This document shows, one piece after another, positions 1 to 8,465 of a DNA stretch of 64,000 nucleotides. A program made the translations under genes and the position numbers. The stretch's first letter is position 1; each line of letters starts with the position of its first letter. The notes below the pieces were generated by a model. The model worked only from the letters and a program-made list of their open reading frames with translations, did no database searches and was not told the origin of the DNA. Origin of the DNA: Lepagella muris (lineage in GTDB: Bacteria > Bacteroidota > Bacteroidia > Bacteroidales > Muribaculaceae); the NCBI RefSeq assembly GCF_004793975.1, contig NZ_SRYB01000024.1, forward strand, positions 1-64,000. The letters run 5' to 3'.

Positions 1-105
1 CACGAATCTTTTCATTATACAAAATTTAATGATCATAAACCATAAACATTAAACCTTAAACCATTTAAGTTTCGCATCTATGTATTGGGTTATTGCTACA
101 TGTAG

Positions 106-213
106 CTTACCGATGTGGAGCAGGAGCATAACGGGGTGTATTATTACTACCGTATTCCGGAGTTCGGCATAAATCGGATAAATAAGATATTCAGCAATAG
201 TCCGAAGGATTGA
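106..213 (+). pseudogene. Unidentified 3' gene remnant
   Basis: A 36-codon open stretch begins directly after an in-frame TAG and ends in TGA. It has no start codon. The predicted peptide contains GVYYYYRIPEFGIN and reads like the C-terminal tail of a bacterial protein, but I do not recognise the family. Bases 1-105 before it are AT-rich and show no gene. It could equally be a chance open frame. Confidence 0.2.
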
Positions 214-239
214 ACACAACAAATCGATTATAATTGCAA

Positions 240-452
240 TTACACTTTCAGTAGTGGTTCACTACGGAAATCGGGGGAGATCGTGATGACCTTCCCCGAT
301 TTTTTTATCGTATGATTTATCGTATCATTTCCGTGATACGAAATCAAGAGGTTTGAAGTTCCTTTTATAATACCGCAATCATCAGTTATCATAGGCTGTG
401 GTAATCCAATACTTTTGCATTCTTTAAATATTGTGGTCAATCCACGAGCCAA
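240..452 (-). pseudogene. Remnant of AlbA_2-type ATP-binding regulator C-terminus
   Basis: The frame opens after an in-frame TAA just upstream and has no ATG. The peptide RGLTTIFKECKSIGLPQP resembles the C-terminal segment of AlbA_2 / HATPase_c_4 putative transcriptional regulators, where an RG-x-I-x-EC-x-x-x-GLP-P motif precedes the end. The rest drifts away from the family. I read it as a decayed fragment left by loss or insertion at this junction. The family link is from memory of the motif only. Confidence 0.35.
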
Positions 453-526
453 ATGTGTATGTTAAAAAAATGAAATGGTATTTGAAAAAAATAGCTGTGG
501 TTGTGTTTAAAATGGAATATAGTTGT

Positions 527-534
527 TATCTTTG
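527..534 (+). promoter_or_regulatory. Bacteroidota -7 box (TATCTTTG) for the TA pair
   Basis: TATCTTTG matches the Bacteroidota TAnnTTTG -7 consensus. It lies 19 bp before the antitoxin ATG, which implies a leader of about 12 nt. A good -33 TTTG is not seen at the usual spacing; the closest is GTTG at 500-503. Confidence 0.5.
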
Positions 535-552
535 TGTCTAAAACAATAAGTT

Positions 553-786
553 ATGCAAGTAGTATCAGCAAGAGAGTTTCGAAGTAACCAAGGTCGTTTT
601 TTGACTGCGGCACGGGAGGGTCAATCTGTGTTGTTGACATCTCGATATGGTAATTTTAAAATAGTTCCGGTGACTGAAGAAGATTCATTGACGGATCGTA
701 TTTGTCGCGGACTGGAGCAGGTTAAGTTGATGGAGACAGGTAAGATGCCATGTAAAACTATTGAAGAGTTTTTAGATGAACTTTGA
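553..786 (+). CDS. Phd/YefM-type antitoxin
   Basis: A 77-residue protein. Its N-terminal half (MQVVSAREFRSNQGRFL, then GQSVLLTSRYGNFKIVPV) follows the Phd/YefM fold: an opening strand, a helix with the AREFR signature, then strands. Antitoxins of this type bind the operator through the N-terminus and neutralise the toxin with a flexible C-terminal tail, here roughly residues 50-77. The stop codon overlaps the downstream toxin start by 11 nt, typical of translational coupling. Autoregulation of the short-leader promoter just upstream is expected from the family but not shown by the sequence. Confidence 0.85.
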   Translation: MQVVSAREFRSNQGRFLTAAREGQSVLLTSRYGNFKIVPVTEEDSLTDRICRGLEQVKLMETGKMPCKTIEEFLDEL

Positions 787-1114
787 GATATATCCTACGG
801 AAGATTTTCAGAAGTCTTTCAAAAAACTTACAAAACGTCATCGGTCATTGGTGGCAGACATGAAGGAGTTTGTGAAATCTTTGAAAAAAGATCCATATCA
901 AGGTACTGAGTTAAGTCAAGGTATACGTAAGATTCGTATGGCTATTACATCAAAGGGACGAGGAAAATCCGGTGGTGCGCGAATTATCACATATACAGTT
1001 CAATTTGATGAATTTGGCGGAAAAGTTTTCTTATTGGATATTTATGACAAAGGAGATTTCTCAACTATTGATGAGTCTGTTATAAAAGCTAAGATAAGGG
1101 ACTTGGAGCTATAA
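776..1114 (+). CDS. RelE/ParE-superfamily toxin
   Basis: A 112-residue basic protein. The opening (MNFEIYPTEDFQKSFKKLTKRH) and the segment GIRKIRMAITSKGRGKSGGARIITY followed by VFLLDIYDKGD give the RelE/ParE strand-helix-strand order, with the usual basic central loop and the terminal LLDIYDKG strand. Related toxins are ribosome-dependent mRNA interferases or gyrase poisons; the sequence does not decide which. It starts inside the antitoxin gene. The product is longer than many RelE toxins and resembles the HigB/RelE branch with a GKSGGAR motif. Confidence 0.8.
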   Translation: MNFEIYPTEDFQKSFKKLTKRHRSLVADMKEFVKSLKKDPYQGTELSQGIRKIRMAITSKGRGKSGGARIITYTVQFDEFGGKVFLLDIYDKGDFSTIDESVIKAKIRDLEL

Positions 1115-1145
1115 AACGAAACAATCGCACGCAAAAGGAGTAGCA

Positions 1146-1221
1146 CTAAGAAAAGAAAGAAATTATATTTTTTTAATTATTTGAAAATTAATGAATTTCT
1201 TTTATTTCTTTCTTTTCTTAG
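1146..1221. terminator. 18-bp perfect inverted repeat, probable bidirectional terminator
   Basis: Arms at 1146-1163 (CTAAGAAAAGAAAGAAAT) and 1204-1221 are exact reverse complements, separated by 40 bp of AT-rich DNA with a T7 run. One arm is almost pure purine and the other pure pyrimidine. It lies between convergent genes (RelE-like toxin and GH78), a natural place for a shared terminator. The long loop is unusual for a terminator. Confidence 0.45.
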
Positions 1222-1234
1222 AGCAATATTGAAA

Positions 1235-3814
1235 TCAGAATTGTTTCGTCACGGAGTGGTTGCCCGGTCCATATTCCTTGGATGAGGTCTCTCCGGGGAG
1301 GGTCACTTCTGCCACGGCACCTTTGGGGACGGTGAAATTCCATATCCATTTGTCGCCGTCGTATCTCCACTGACTCTTGATCTTGCCGGCTGCGGAATCA
1401 TATTCTGCCTTGACGAATCCGAGACGCTTGTCGGGGATCGGCTTCATGATGATTTTCTTGAAACCGGGGTTTGCCACATCGGTAGAGATCCCCGCCATTG
1501 TCTCCCACATCCATTCAGCCACACATCCGTAGGCATAATGGTTGAAGCTGTTCATGCCTTGTGGTCCCATGCCTTGGTCAACCATATAGCTGTTCCAGCG
1601 TTCCCAGATAGTGGTCGCGCCATTGTCGATGGAGTAGAGCCAGCTTGGGTTCTTACGTTGGAAAAGAAGTTCGTAGGCAATATCAGCCATACCGTTCTCC
1701 GTCAGAGTCTGCATAAGGATAGAGGTGCCGAGGAATCCGGTCTGAAGACAATTATCATGCTCTGCGAAGTTCTTTCTTAACCGGCTGATCATATCCTCCT
1801 TCGCCTTGCCGTCAACCAGCTTGTTTTTCAGAGCGAAAAGGGCGGGAGTCTGCATGGTGTTGAGGATATCGGTCTTGAACTTGCCGTCGGGAGTCAGGAA
1901 TTTACCCTGAATGTAGGCTCTTGCCTCCTTCGCCATATCGGCGTATCGGCGGCTGTCTCTGCCTGTGGCGGCTGCCATGTCGCGCATCATCTCCGCATCC
2001 ATCAGCCAATAGCAAGCGCTCAGATAATTCCAATAGTCGTAAGTCTCAGGGAGTATCCCGTCGGGACCGTTCATCCTTCCGCTGCAACTTTCAAGCGGCT
2101 CATAGCTAAGCCAGTCAGCCCATTGATAGTTGCCGTTTTCCCCGCGCAGGGCGTAATGGTCAAACTTTGTCTCATTGAGATGATTGAGATATTTCTCCAT
2201 CGCGCTCCAGTTCTCATCGATGATGGAGGTGTCGTCAAACTGTTTCCATACCACCCAAGGCACAATAACCCCGGCGTCAGACCATCCGAGTCGCGTCATC
2301 TCGTTGCCATACTGAGCCAAGGGAGCCACGCCGGGGAATCCACCCAGCTCGTGCTGGCTATCGCGCATGTCACGCATCCATTTATGGAAGAAGCGGCGAG
2401 TGTCGGCAAAATATGTGCCGGTTTCGGAGAAAACCTGAGTGTCGGCAGTCCAGCCAAGACGCTCGTTGCGCTGCGGGCAGTCGGTCGGCACAGAGAGATA
2501 GTTTGAGCGTTGTCCCCACAATGTGTTGGAGATTAACTTATTCACCATGTCATTGCCGGTAGTGATGGTGCCGGTCTCAAGATTCTCGGCTATTGAACTT
2601 ACCGGAATAGACTTTACCGACTTGATTTTCACTTCATCGTCGGCAGTGACGGAGATGAAGCGGTAGCCGTAGAAGGTGCATTCCGGATGATACGTGGCAT
2701 ATCCTTTTGTGTCGGCAAATGTGTAGTCGAGAAGCATACCGGTGTCAGGCACACGGAGATTCAGGCGGTGGCAGCTGCCTTCCGGACCATCCATGCCTCG
2801 GCTTTTCGAGCCGTTGCCATCGTTCAGAAGTTCGGCTGGGCGACAGTTGAGTTTTGTGCCACCTTTGGCGCGGAACTCAAATTCCGGCACTGCGGCACAG
2901 TTCTGACCAAAGTCAATCACGAGTGTCTCGCCGGGTTGCAGCGTTATCTCCTCACCTTTGCGGAACTCCTTGGATATTACAACCTTGCCGAAAGCATCAT
3001 CGCTTTGTCCGGTGACACCTTTCCAGATATATGCACGCTCCGGGGTGAGAGCCAAGTCGTTGCGCAGATATATTTCCGCACCGTTAGAGGGGAATATAGT
3101 GCCTTTGAATTCGGTGTTTTTCTCCGGAGTGCCCAACTTGCCGATAGTCTCAAACCCTTGTAGCTCACGGGCATCATATTCTTCACCATCGAAGATTGCG
3201 GCATGTTTGACGGGTCCGGCTATACCGGCTTTCCAATCGGACACGTTTGTACCGAAACATTCCGTCGTGCCGTCGGTGTAGGTCAGTTCAAGCACGCCAC
3301 GGAATGCCACTTTCTTGCCGATCATACCTTCAGTTCCCCACGGGGTGATGATCTTATCCGCCCACCATCCAGGAGTCACCTGTACGGAAAGGATGTTTTC
3401 CGCGCCTGCCTTGCGTTGGATTGCATCTGTCACGTCGTATGTGAATGACAGTTTTGTCTTGCCATGATGGGTGAAACCGGGTTTCAATACCTCCTGACCG
3501 ATTATATTGCCGTTGACGTAGAGCGTGTAGACACCGAGTCCTGCAGTCATCCAGCGGGCAGACTTTACTTTCTTGCCGTTGGTCACGGTAGCGGCAAACC
3601 ATGCGGCACCGTCGGCGGCGCGTCCGTCGGGGTCAGTGACTACGTGCGTCACTATGGGCGCGTCTTTTGCGGAAATCCATTCCGATTTGTTCCAAAGTGA
3701 ATCGGCGAGAGGATCGGTCAGAGTGCCGCTTCGTTTATCTTTTGAGGAGGCTCCGTAGACTGTCGGGGTCAACAGGATGGAAGCCGCCAAGATGTATGCG
3801 AGATTCTTTTTCAT
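1235..3814 (-). CDS. GH78 alpha-L-rhamnosidase
   Basis: An 859-residue secreted enzyme with a signal peptide (MKKNLAYILAASILL..YGAS). Family GH78 releases terminal alpha-L-rhamnose by inversion. The N-terminal half carries the beta-sandwich domains (Bac_rhamnosid_N type). The (alpha/alpha)6 barrel starts near residue 415 with DCPQRNERLGWTAD, the hallmark segment with acidic catalytic residues, and runs through TTIWERWNSY to a C-terminal beta domain. Length fits the family. It lies downstream of the GH92 gene on the same strand, with a hairpin between them. Rhamnose release does not fit a pure mannan target, so the locus may act on a mixed glycan or this gene may belong to a separate unit. Confidence 0.93.
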   Translation of the reverse strand: MKKNLAYILAASILLTPTVYGASSKDKRSGTLTDPLADSLWNKSEWISAKDAPIVTHVVTDPDGRAADGAAWFAATVTNGKKVKSARWMTAGLGVYTLYVNGNIIGQEVLKPGFTHHGKTKLSFTYDVTDAIQRKAGAENILSVQVTPGWWADKIITPWGTEGMIGKKVAFRGVLELTYTDGTTECFGTNVSDWKAGIAGPVKHAAIFDGEEYDARELQGFETIGKLGTPEKNTEFKGTIFPSNGAEIYLRNDLALTPERAYIWKGVTGQSDDAFGKVVISKEFRKGEEITLQPGETLVIDFGQNCAAVPEFEFRAKGGTKLNCRPAELLNDGNGSKSRGMDGPEGSCHRLNLRVPDTGMLLDYTFADTKGYATYHPECTFYGYRFISVTADDEVKIKSVKSIPVSSIAENLETGTITTGNDMVNKLISNTLWGQRSNYLSVPTDCPQRNERLGWTADTQVFSETGTYFADTRRFFHKWMRDMRDSQHELGGFPGVAPLAQYGNEMTRLGWSDAGVIVPWVVWKQFDDTSIIDENWSAMEKYLNHLNETKFDHYALRGENGNYQWADWLSYEPLESCSGRMNGPDGILPETYDYWNYLSACYWLMDAEMMRDMAAATGRDSRRYADMAKEARAYIQGKFLTPDGKFKTDILNTMQTPALFALKNKLVDGKAKEDMISRLRKNFAEHDNCLQTGFLGTSILMQTLTENGMADIAYELLFQRKNPSWLYSIDNGATTIWERWNSYMVDQGMGPQGMNSFNHYAYGCVAEWMWETMAGISTDVANPGFKKIIMKPIPDKRLGFVKAEYDSAAGKIKSQWRYDGDKWIWNFTVPKGAVAEVTLPGETSSKEYGPGNHSVTKQF

Positions 3815-3825
3815 AAATAGTTAAG

Positions 3826-3870
3826 ATAAAGTCCGGCAAACCTCTTCGGTGGGGGTTGCCGGACTTTATC
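3826..3870. terminator. 17-bp perfect stem-loop between GH92 and GH78
   Basis: GATAAAGTCCGGCAACC at 3826-3842 pairs exactly with 3854-3870 around an 11-nt loop. The stem has a GC-rich core and AT-rich foot. It lies between the GH92 stop and the GH78 start on the minus strand. It could end GH92 transcription, or form an intercistronic RNA hairpin that sets the level of the downstream enzyme. Confidence 0.65.
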
Positions 3871-3946
3871 ATAGGTTATAGGTTGTTATGGTTAAATCTG
3901 ATAGATATTGTTCAATCCGGTATATGCTATTCAATAATGAGAGCTA

Positions 3947-6265
3947 TCATTTCTCCTTGGAGAAAGAGTAGGGTGCAGCTTCCGGAGATGTGCCACGCTT
4001 GGTGTTGGGTTCAGAAGCCATGTCATATTTGAATGATGCGCCATTGATCAGCTCATCGTGAGTGACGTAGTTGCGGTCAAGATCCTTACCGTTGAGTTTC
4101 AGATTATTGACGTAGCGGTTGTCGCGGTTGTTTGACGGGGCATCGATCTCAATTGTCTTACCGTTCTCAAGTTTGAGCTTCATATTCTTGAAGAGGGGAG
4201 TGCCGAGAGCATATTCGCCGCTGCCGGGGCATACGGGATAGAAACCGAGAGCGGAGAATACGTACCATGCGGAAGTCTGACCGTTGTCCTCATCGCCGCA
4301 ATATCCGTCGGGAGCAGGAGTATAGAAGCGATCCATTACCTCACGCACCCATTTCTGAGCCTTCCAAGGCTCGCCGCTGTAGTCATAGAGATAAATCATG
4401 TGCTGGATGGGCTGGTTGCCGTGGGCGTAGTTACCCATGTTCATGATCTGCATCTCACGGATCTCGTGAATGACTGCGTTGTAGTAGCTTTCGTCGAAGA
4501 TCGGCGGAACGGAGAATACGGAGTCAAGCATATTGTTGAATTCCTTATTCCCGCCCATGAGGTCGATAAGACCCTGTGGGTCATGGAATACTGACCATGT
4601 ATAGTGCCAGGAGTTACCCTCGGTGAATGCATCGCCCCATTTGAGCGGATTGAACGGAGATTGGAACTGACCGTCCTTGTTCTTTCCACGCATCAGCTTA
4701 TGGGTCGGGTCGAAGAGATTCTTATAGTTCATAGCCTTTTTCTTGAAGGGTGCGAGCTCTTCATCCGATTTGCCGAGGCTCTTGCCGAGCTGGTAGATAC
4801 ACCAGTCGTCGTAGGCATATTCGAGTGTGCGGGCTGCATTCTCACGGATATCAACATCGTAAGGCACGTAGCCGAGAGAGTCGTAATATTCATGCCCGAG
4901 ACGTCCTGTTGATGATACAGTCGGATGCACGTTGGCGGCACCGTTCACGACAGCTTCCCAGAGAGTGTTGATGTCATTCTCAGATACTTTCACGCCTTTC
5001 AGCCATGCGTCAGCCACTACAGAAGCGGAATTGTTGCCGACCATGCATCCACGGTGTCCCGGGCTTGCCCATTCGGGGAGGAACCCGCTTTCACGATATG
5101 CATTTGCCAAACCCTCCTGCATCTTCTCGTTCATTGAGGGGTAGGCGAGGTTAAGAAGGGGGAAGAGACAACGGAATGTATCCCAGAAACCTGTGTCGGT
5201 AAACATATAGCCGGGGAGAATCTCGCCATTGTAGGGGCTATAGTGTACGGGCTTGCCGTCAGCACCGATCTCATAGAAACTTCTGGGGAATAGCACAGAG
5301 CGATAGAGGCAAGAATAGAATGTGCGCAGACGGTCGATGTCGTTGTCGTTGACCTCAAATACACCCAGCACGTCGTTCCAGCGGTCGCGTCCATCCTTCT
5401 TGATACGATCGAAGTCGCCGTCGCCGAGTTCCTTCAGATTGACAGATGCCTGTTCGGGGCTGATGAAAGAGGAAGCCACCTTAGCGTTGACCACCTGACC
5501 CTTCTTTGTCTTGAAGCCAACGATGGCACCTGCATGGTTGCCCTCTACAGCATCACGGTCGGTCTTGATCTCACCGTTGTCGAGCACGGTTGCGGTGTAG
5601 GTGATAGGGGTGTCAAACTGTATCTCGAAGTAGTTGCGGAAATTCTCGGGAACGCCGCCGCTGTTTTTGGTGGTGTAGCCCACAACTTTATTTTCCGCAG
5701 GGATCACTTTCACGTAAGACCCGTTGTCCATCGCGTCGATGACGAGATAGCTGTCGTTCTCAGGGAATGTGAAACGCATTGCTGCGGCACGTTCGGTCGG
5801 TGTCACTTCAGCCACCACATCATGGTCGGCAAGATACACCTTATAATAATAAGGAGTGGCGGTCTCCGCCTTGTGGGAGAACCATGATGCACGTTGCTCC
5901 TCGTCGAATACGGGAGTGCCGGTCACAGGCATGATTGAGAACTGACCGTAGTCGTTGATCCACGGGCTTGGCTGGTGGGTCTGCTTGATGCCGCGGATCT
6001 TGTCGGCGTCATACGTGTATGCCCATCCGTCGCCCATGCGTCCTGTCTGGGGTGTCCAGAAGTTCATGCCCCAGGGTAGTGCAGTGGCGGGGTAGGTATT
6101 GCCGGTCGATAGGGAATGTTTCGACTGGGTGCCCACGAGAGTGCTTACGTAATCTACCGGGTCGGGCGCGGCAGATGAGGATGCCTGGGTGGATGTGCAT
6201 CCTGCCAGAGCGATGACAGAGCCTAAGGCTGCTGTGAGATTCATGATGTGAGATGTTGTACGCAT
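3947..6265 (-). CDS. GH92 alpha-mannosidase lipoprotein (predicted alpha-1,2)
   Basis: A 772-residue enzyme, counted from the ATG at 6265, which gives a clean signal peptide with lipobox LAGC (Cys23); an in-frame start 69 bp upstream adds a polar extension and is less likely. GH92 enzymes are calcium-dependent, inverting exo-alpha-mannosidases. Visible marks are the N-terminal beta-sandwich, TEGNSWHYTW (Glu549, probable catalytic acid), YAHGNQP (615-619) and GDEDNGQTSAWYVFSALGFYP (base region near Asp658/660). His600-Glu601 sits at the spacing of the pair reported for alpha-1,2-specific members. The gene is divergent from the SusCD operon and probably trims mannose side chains on the cell surface or in the periplasm. 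Confidence 0.93.
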   Translation of the reverse strand: MRTTSHIMNLTAALGSVIALAGCTSTQASSSAAPDPVDYVSTLVGTQSKHSLSTGNTYPATALPWGMNFWTPQTGRMGDGWAYTYDADKIRGIKQTHQPSPWINDYGQFSIMPVTGTPVFDEEQRASWFSHKAETATPYYYKVYLADHDVVAEVTPTERAAAMRFTFPENDSYLVIDAMDNGSYVKVIPAENKVVGYTTKNSGGVPENFRNYFEIQFDTPITYTATVLDNGEIKTDRDAVEGNHAGAIVGFKTKKGQVVNAKVASSFISPEQASVNLKELGDGDFDRIKKDGRDRWNDVLGVFEVNDNDIDRLRTFYSCLYRSVLFPRSFYEIGADGKPVHYSPYNGEILPGYMFTDTGFWDTFRCLFPLLNLAYPSMNEKMQEGLANAYRESGFLPEWASPGHRGCMVGNNSASVVADAWLKGVKVSENDINTLWEAVVNGAANVHPTVSSTGRLGHEYYDSLGYVPYDVDIRENAARTLEYAYDDWCIYQLGKSLGKSDEELAPFKKKAMNYKNLFDPTHKLMRGKNKDGQFQSPFNPLKWGDAFTEGNSWHYTWSVFHDPQGLIDLMGGNKEFNNMLDSVFSVPPIFDESYYNAVIHEIREMQIMNMGNYAHGNQPIQHMIYLYDYSGEPWKAQKWVREVMDRFYTPAPDGYCGDEDNGQTSAWYVFSALGFYPVCPGSGEYALGTPLFKNMKLKLENGKTIEIDAPSNNRDNRYVNNLKLNGKDLDRNYVTHDELINGASFKYDMASEPNTKRGTSPEAAPYSFSKEK

Positions 6266-6356
6266 CGTTTTTTTGTATTTTTTTTGTTGTTGTGCAACTT
6301 GCTTGTAATTACGGTGTAAAATTACGGAAATCAATCTGTATGCAAGTGTTCAATCG

Positions 6357-6398
6357 TGCCAAATCTGTATACAGTGCGCCATGCATACGGATTTGGCA
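6357..6398. promoter_or_regulatory. Inverted repeat in the divergent PUL promoter region (candidate operator)
   Basis: TGCCAAATCTGTAT at 6357-6370 and ATACGGATTTGGCA at 6385-6398 match as inverted repeats at 13 of 14 positions, 14 bp apart. A third partial copy, AATCTGTAT, is at 6333-6341, spaced 29 bp from the copy inside the left arm. It lies between the divergent GH92 and lipoprotein/SusCD units, where a PUL regulator would bind. No regulator gene is in the window. Confidence 0.4.
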
Positions 6399-6517
6399 GA
6401 GATGGATTACATTTTGCGTGAAAATAAGCGTTTACTTTGCAGCGTAAAAAATATATGACGACAAGGTTAGTGTTAGGTAAATTATTAGGTTGAATTATTA
6501 AGGTTTTGAAAATGGCA

Positions 6518-6542
6518 GGGAGACTTGCAGAGGCGGTCTCCC
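6518..6542 (+). other. Stem-loop in the 5' leader of the SusCD unit
   Basis: GGGAGAC (6518-6524) pairs with GTCTCCC (6536-6542) around an 11-nt loop, followed by seven A residues. It is about 85 bp before the lipoprotein ATG, so it would lie in the leader of the rightward PUL transcript. I found no exact TAnnTTTG box in 6400-6627; TACTTTG near 6434 is one base short. The rest of 6266-6627 shows no gene. Confidence 0.35.
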
Positions 6543-6627
6543 AAAAAAATCAAAAGGTAAGAAAGATTGTTTTTTATGGTTCACACTAAAACTGACATTA
6601 TATAGCTAACAAACTAATATAGTAATC

Positions 6628-8451
6628 ATGAAAATTAAAAGATTTTTCAAAAAGATTGGACTCGCTGTCATGGCAGGTTTGATGATTGCAGGGGTGCAGT
6701 CATGCTCCGACAGCGATTCAGACGGAGGAGCCGTTGGTAACGGCACTGTTTCCGGTATCGTGACAGACGAACAGGAGAATCCTATCGATGGGGTTAAGGT
6801 AAGTCTGCATGCTACCGGTGCGTCTGTCACTACCAATTCCGCAGGTGAGTATTCTCTTCCGAACGTCCCGATGACATCGGGTATCATTGTATATGAAAAG
6901 GAGGGTTACGAGACTGCAGCCGTGACCGTGACTTCAAAGAGATTTACGGATGACAAGGCAAACGTCAACGTTTCTCTTGTATATGCAAATGCGGTTATCT
7001 CCGGTACGGTTTATGACGGCAATTCTGATGGACAGCCTCTTGCGGGCGTGACTGTAAAAGTTAGTGATTTCCAGAAAACAGAGACCGATGCCCAGGGTCA
7101 TTTCGAACTCCGCAACCTGATCCTTCAGGATTATACTGTGACTTTCCTGAAAGATGGTTATCCTGACGTGACCAAGAATGTGGCAGCAGATGCGTTTGTC
7201 GACGGTGTATATTCACTCGAAGTGACAATGGGTAGCGTTCAGTTGCTCCGTGGTCTCACCAAGTTCAACCTTATGGAGGCTCCGAAATGGTATTATAATG
7301 AGTATCGCGGTGGTCGTAATGCCGAGGCTTATCCCCACTGGGACTGGGCTTGCAACTATATGTGTACGCTCGAATTTGTCGGTGAATGGGAGGAGCAGAA
7401 TGAGGGCACAACTCTCCGCATCCGCAACTCTGCCGAAGACCAGCGCAACAATCCGGTCGACATGGAGATGTTTGACTCATTCGTATATGGCAGCAAGCTG
7501 ATCACAGCTGACAACTGCCTCATGACTCTTGAAAGCCGCACACACAGTGCAGATGCCGAGAATCCCGCATATTTCGGTATTCAGGTGATCGACCTTGCAG
7601 AGTCTGACCCGAAGGCTAAGCTGATCGGAGGCGTGCGCACACTTGCTGATGAGAACTATCATCAGATTGAGGCTGACCTCAGCGAATATATCGGCAAGGA
7701 GGTGATCATCGCAGTCGGCACATTCCGTCAGCAGGCGGGCGACTACTGGAAACAGTTTGTGATCCGTCGTATCGCATTCACTCCGCAGTCTATCGGCACA
7801 CTCTGGGGCTGGCTCCCCGGTACGGAGATTCCGGGTCTTGAGGGTTGGAAGCTCACTATGGAGATGGTTCGTTCCACAATGCCTAACCAGACAAGCTCAT
7901 TCACCGGCATCAGCCCGATCAGCGGCAACCGTGATAATTACTTCGATGCCTATCGTGCATGGCGCGACGTTCATCACGTGGCTTGCGACTGGAGCTTCAT
8001 GCCGTTGACAAAAGACCCCGAGGTGTTCCCGGGAGAGGGTTATCTCATCAAGACACGCGGTGGCGATGATGTCAACACAAAGGTGCCCGAGTCATATTTC
8101 TATTCTAAATTCTCGATTGCTCCAGGTCACAATAAGTTCACTCTGAATACACGCACATTCAGCTCAACAAACGCAACCTTCTTCAAGATCACGGCTATCA
8201 CCAACGACGGCACAGTGACTCATCTTGATCCGGTGGAGAACACCGCCCAGTTTGCTGAGGCTGCTGCCGACGGTTGCTGGAAGTTTACTCATGAATCTGG
8301 CGATGCCGGTAATCCTGCCGGATATTGCAAGTTTGTCTACGATCTTTCCCAGTTCGACGGTCAGGACGTGACAATCGCAATCGCAATCTTCAAGGGTGAG
8401 GCTAACGGCGATGAGAACAAGCTTCTCTTCTACTCAGTCAAGATAGACTAA
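6628..8451 (+). CDS. Surface lipoprotein with two carboxypeptidase-regulatory-like domains
   Basis: A 607-residue lipoprotein; the lipobox GVQSC follows a short signal peptide, and the acidic stretch SDSDSDGG right after the Cys resembles a Bacteroidota surface-export signal. Residues of about 38-110 (GTVSGIVTDEQENPIDGVKV) and 115-190 (ISGTVYDGNSDGQPLAGVTV) form two CarboxypepD_reg-like beta-sandwiches. The remaining 400 residues are aromatic-rich and unassigned, and repeat a theme (YFGIQVIDL..GKEVIIAVGTF; FFKITAIT..GQDVTIAIAIF) that suggests two related beta-sandwich modules, perhaps glycan-binding. It is first in the rightward PUL operon. A role like SusE/SusF glycan capture is inferred from position, not homology. 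Confidence 0.75.
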   Translation: MKIKRFFKKIGLAVMAGLMIAGVQSCSDSDSDGGAVGNGTVSGIVTDEQENPIDGVKVSLHATGASVTTNSAGEYSLPNVPMTSGIIVYEKEGYETAAVTVTSKRFTDDKANVNVSLVYANAVISGTVYDGNSDGQPLAGVTVKVSDFQKTETDAQGHFELRNLILQDYTVTFLKDGYPDVTKNVAADAFVDGVYSLEVTMGSVQLLRGLTKFNLMEAPKWYYNEYRGGRNAEAYPHWDWACNYMCTLEFVGEWEEQNEGTTLRIRNSAEDQRNNPVDMEMFDSFVYGSKLITADNCLMTLESRTHSADAENPAYFGIQVIDLAESDPKAKLIGGVRTLADENYHQIEADLSEYIGKEVIIAVGTFRQQAGDYWKQFVIRRIAFTPQSIGTLWGWLPGTEIPGLEGWKLTMEMVRSTMPNQTSSFTGISPISGNRDNYFDAYRAWRDVHHVACDWSFMPLTKDPEVFPGEGYLIKTRGGDDVNTKVPESYFYSKFSIAPGHNKFTLNTRTFSSTNATFFKITAITNDGTVTHLDPVENTAQFAEAAADGCWKFTHESGDAGNPAGYCKFVYDLSQFDGQDVTIAIAIFKGEANGDENKLLFYSVKID

Positions 8452-8465
8452 TAATAAAGTCAGGA

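Noticed and set aside
4417..4427. HGNQ in place of HGNE in the minus-strand GH92 as a lost catalytic acid
   Set aside because: Spacing from the GDED aspartate puts the probable catalytic acid at Glu549 in TEGNSW, which is intact; Gln618 is another site.
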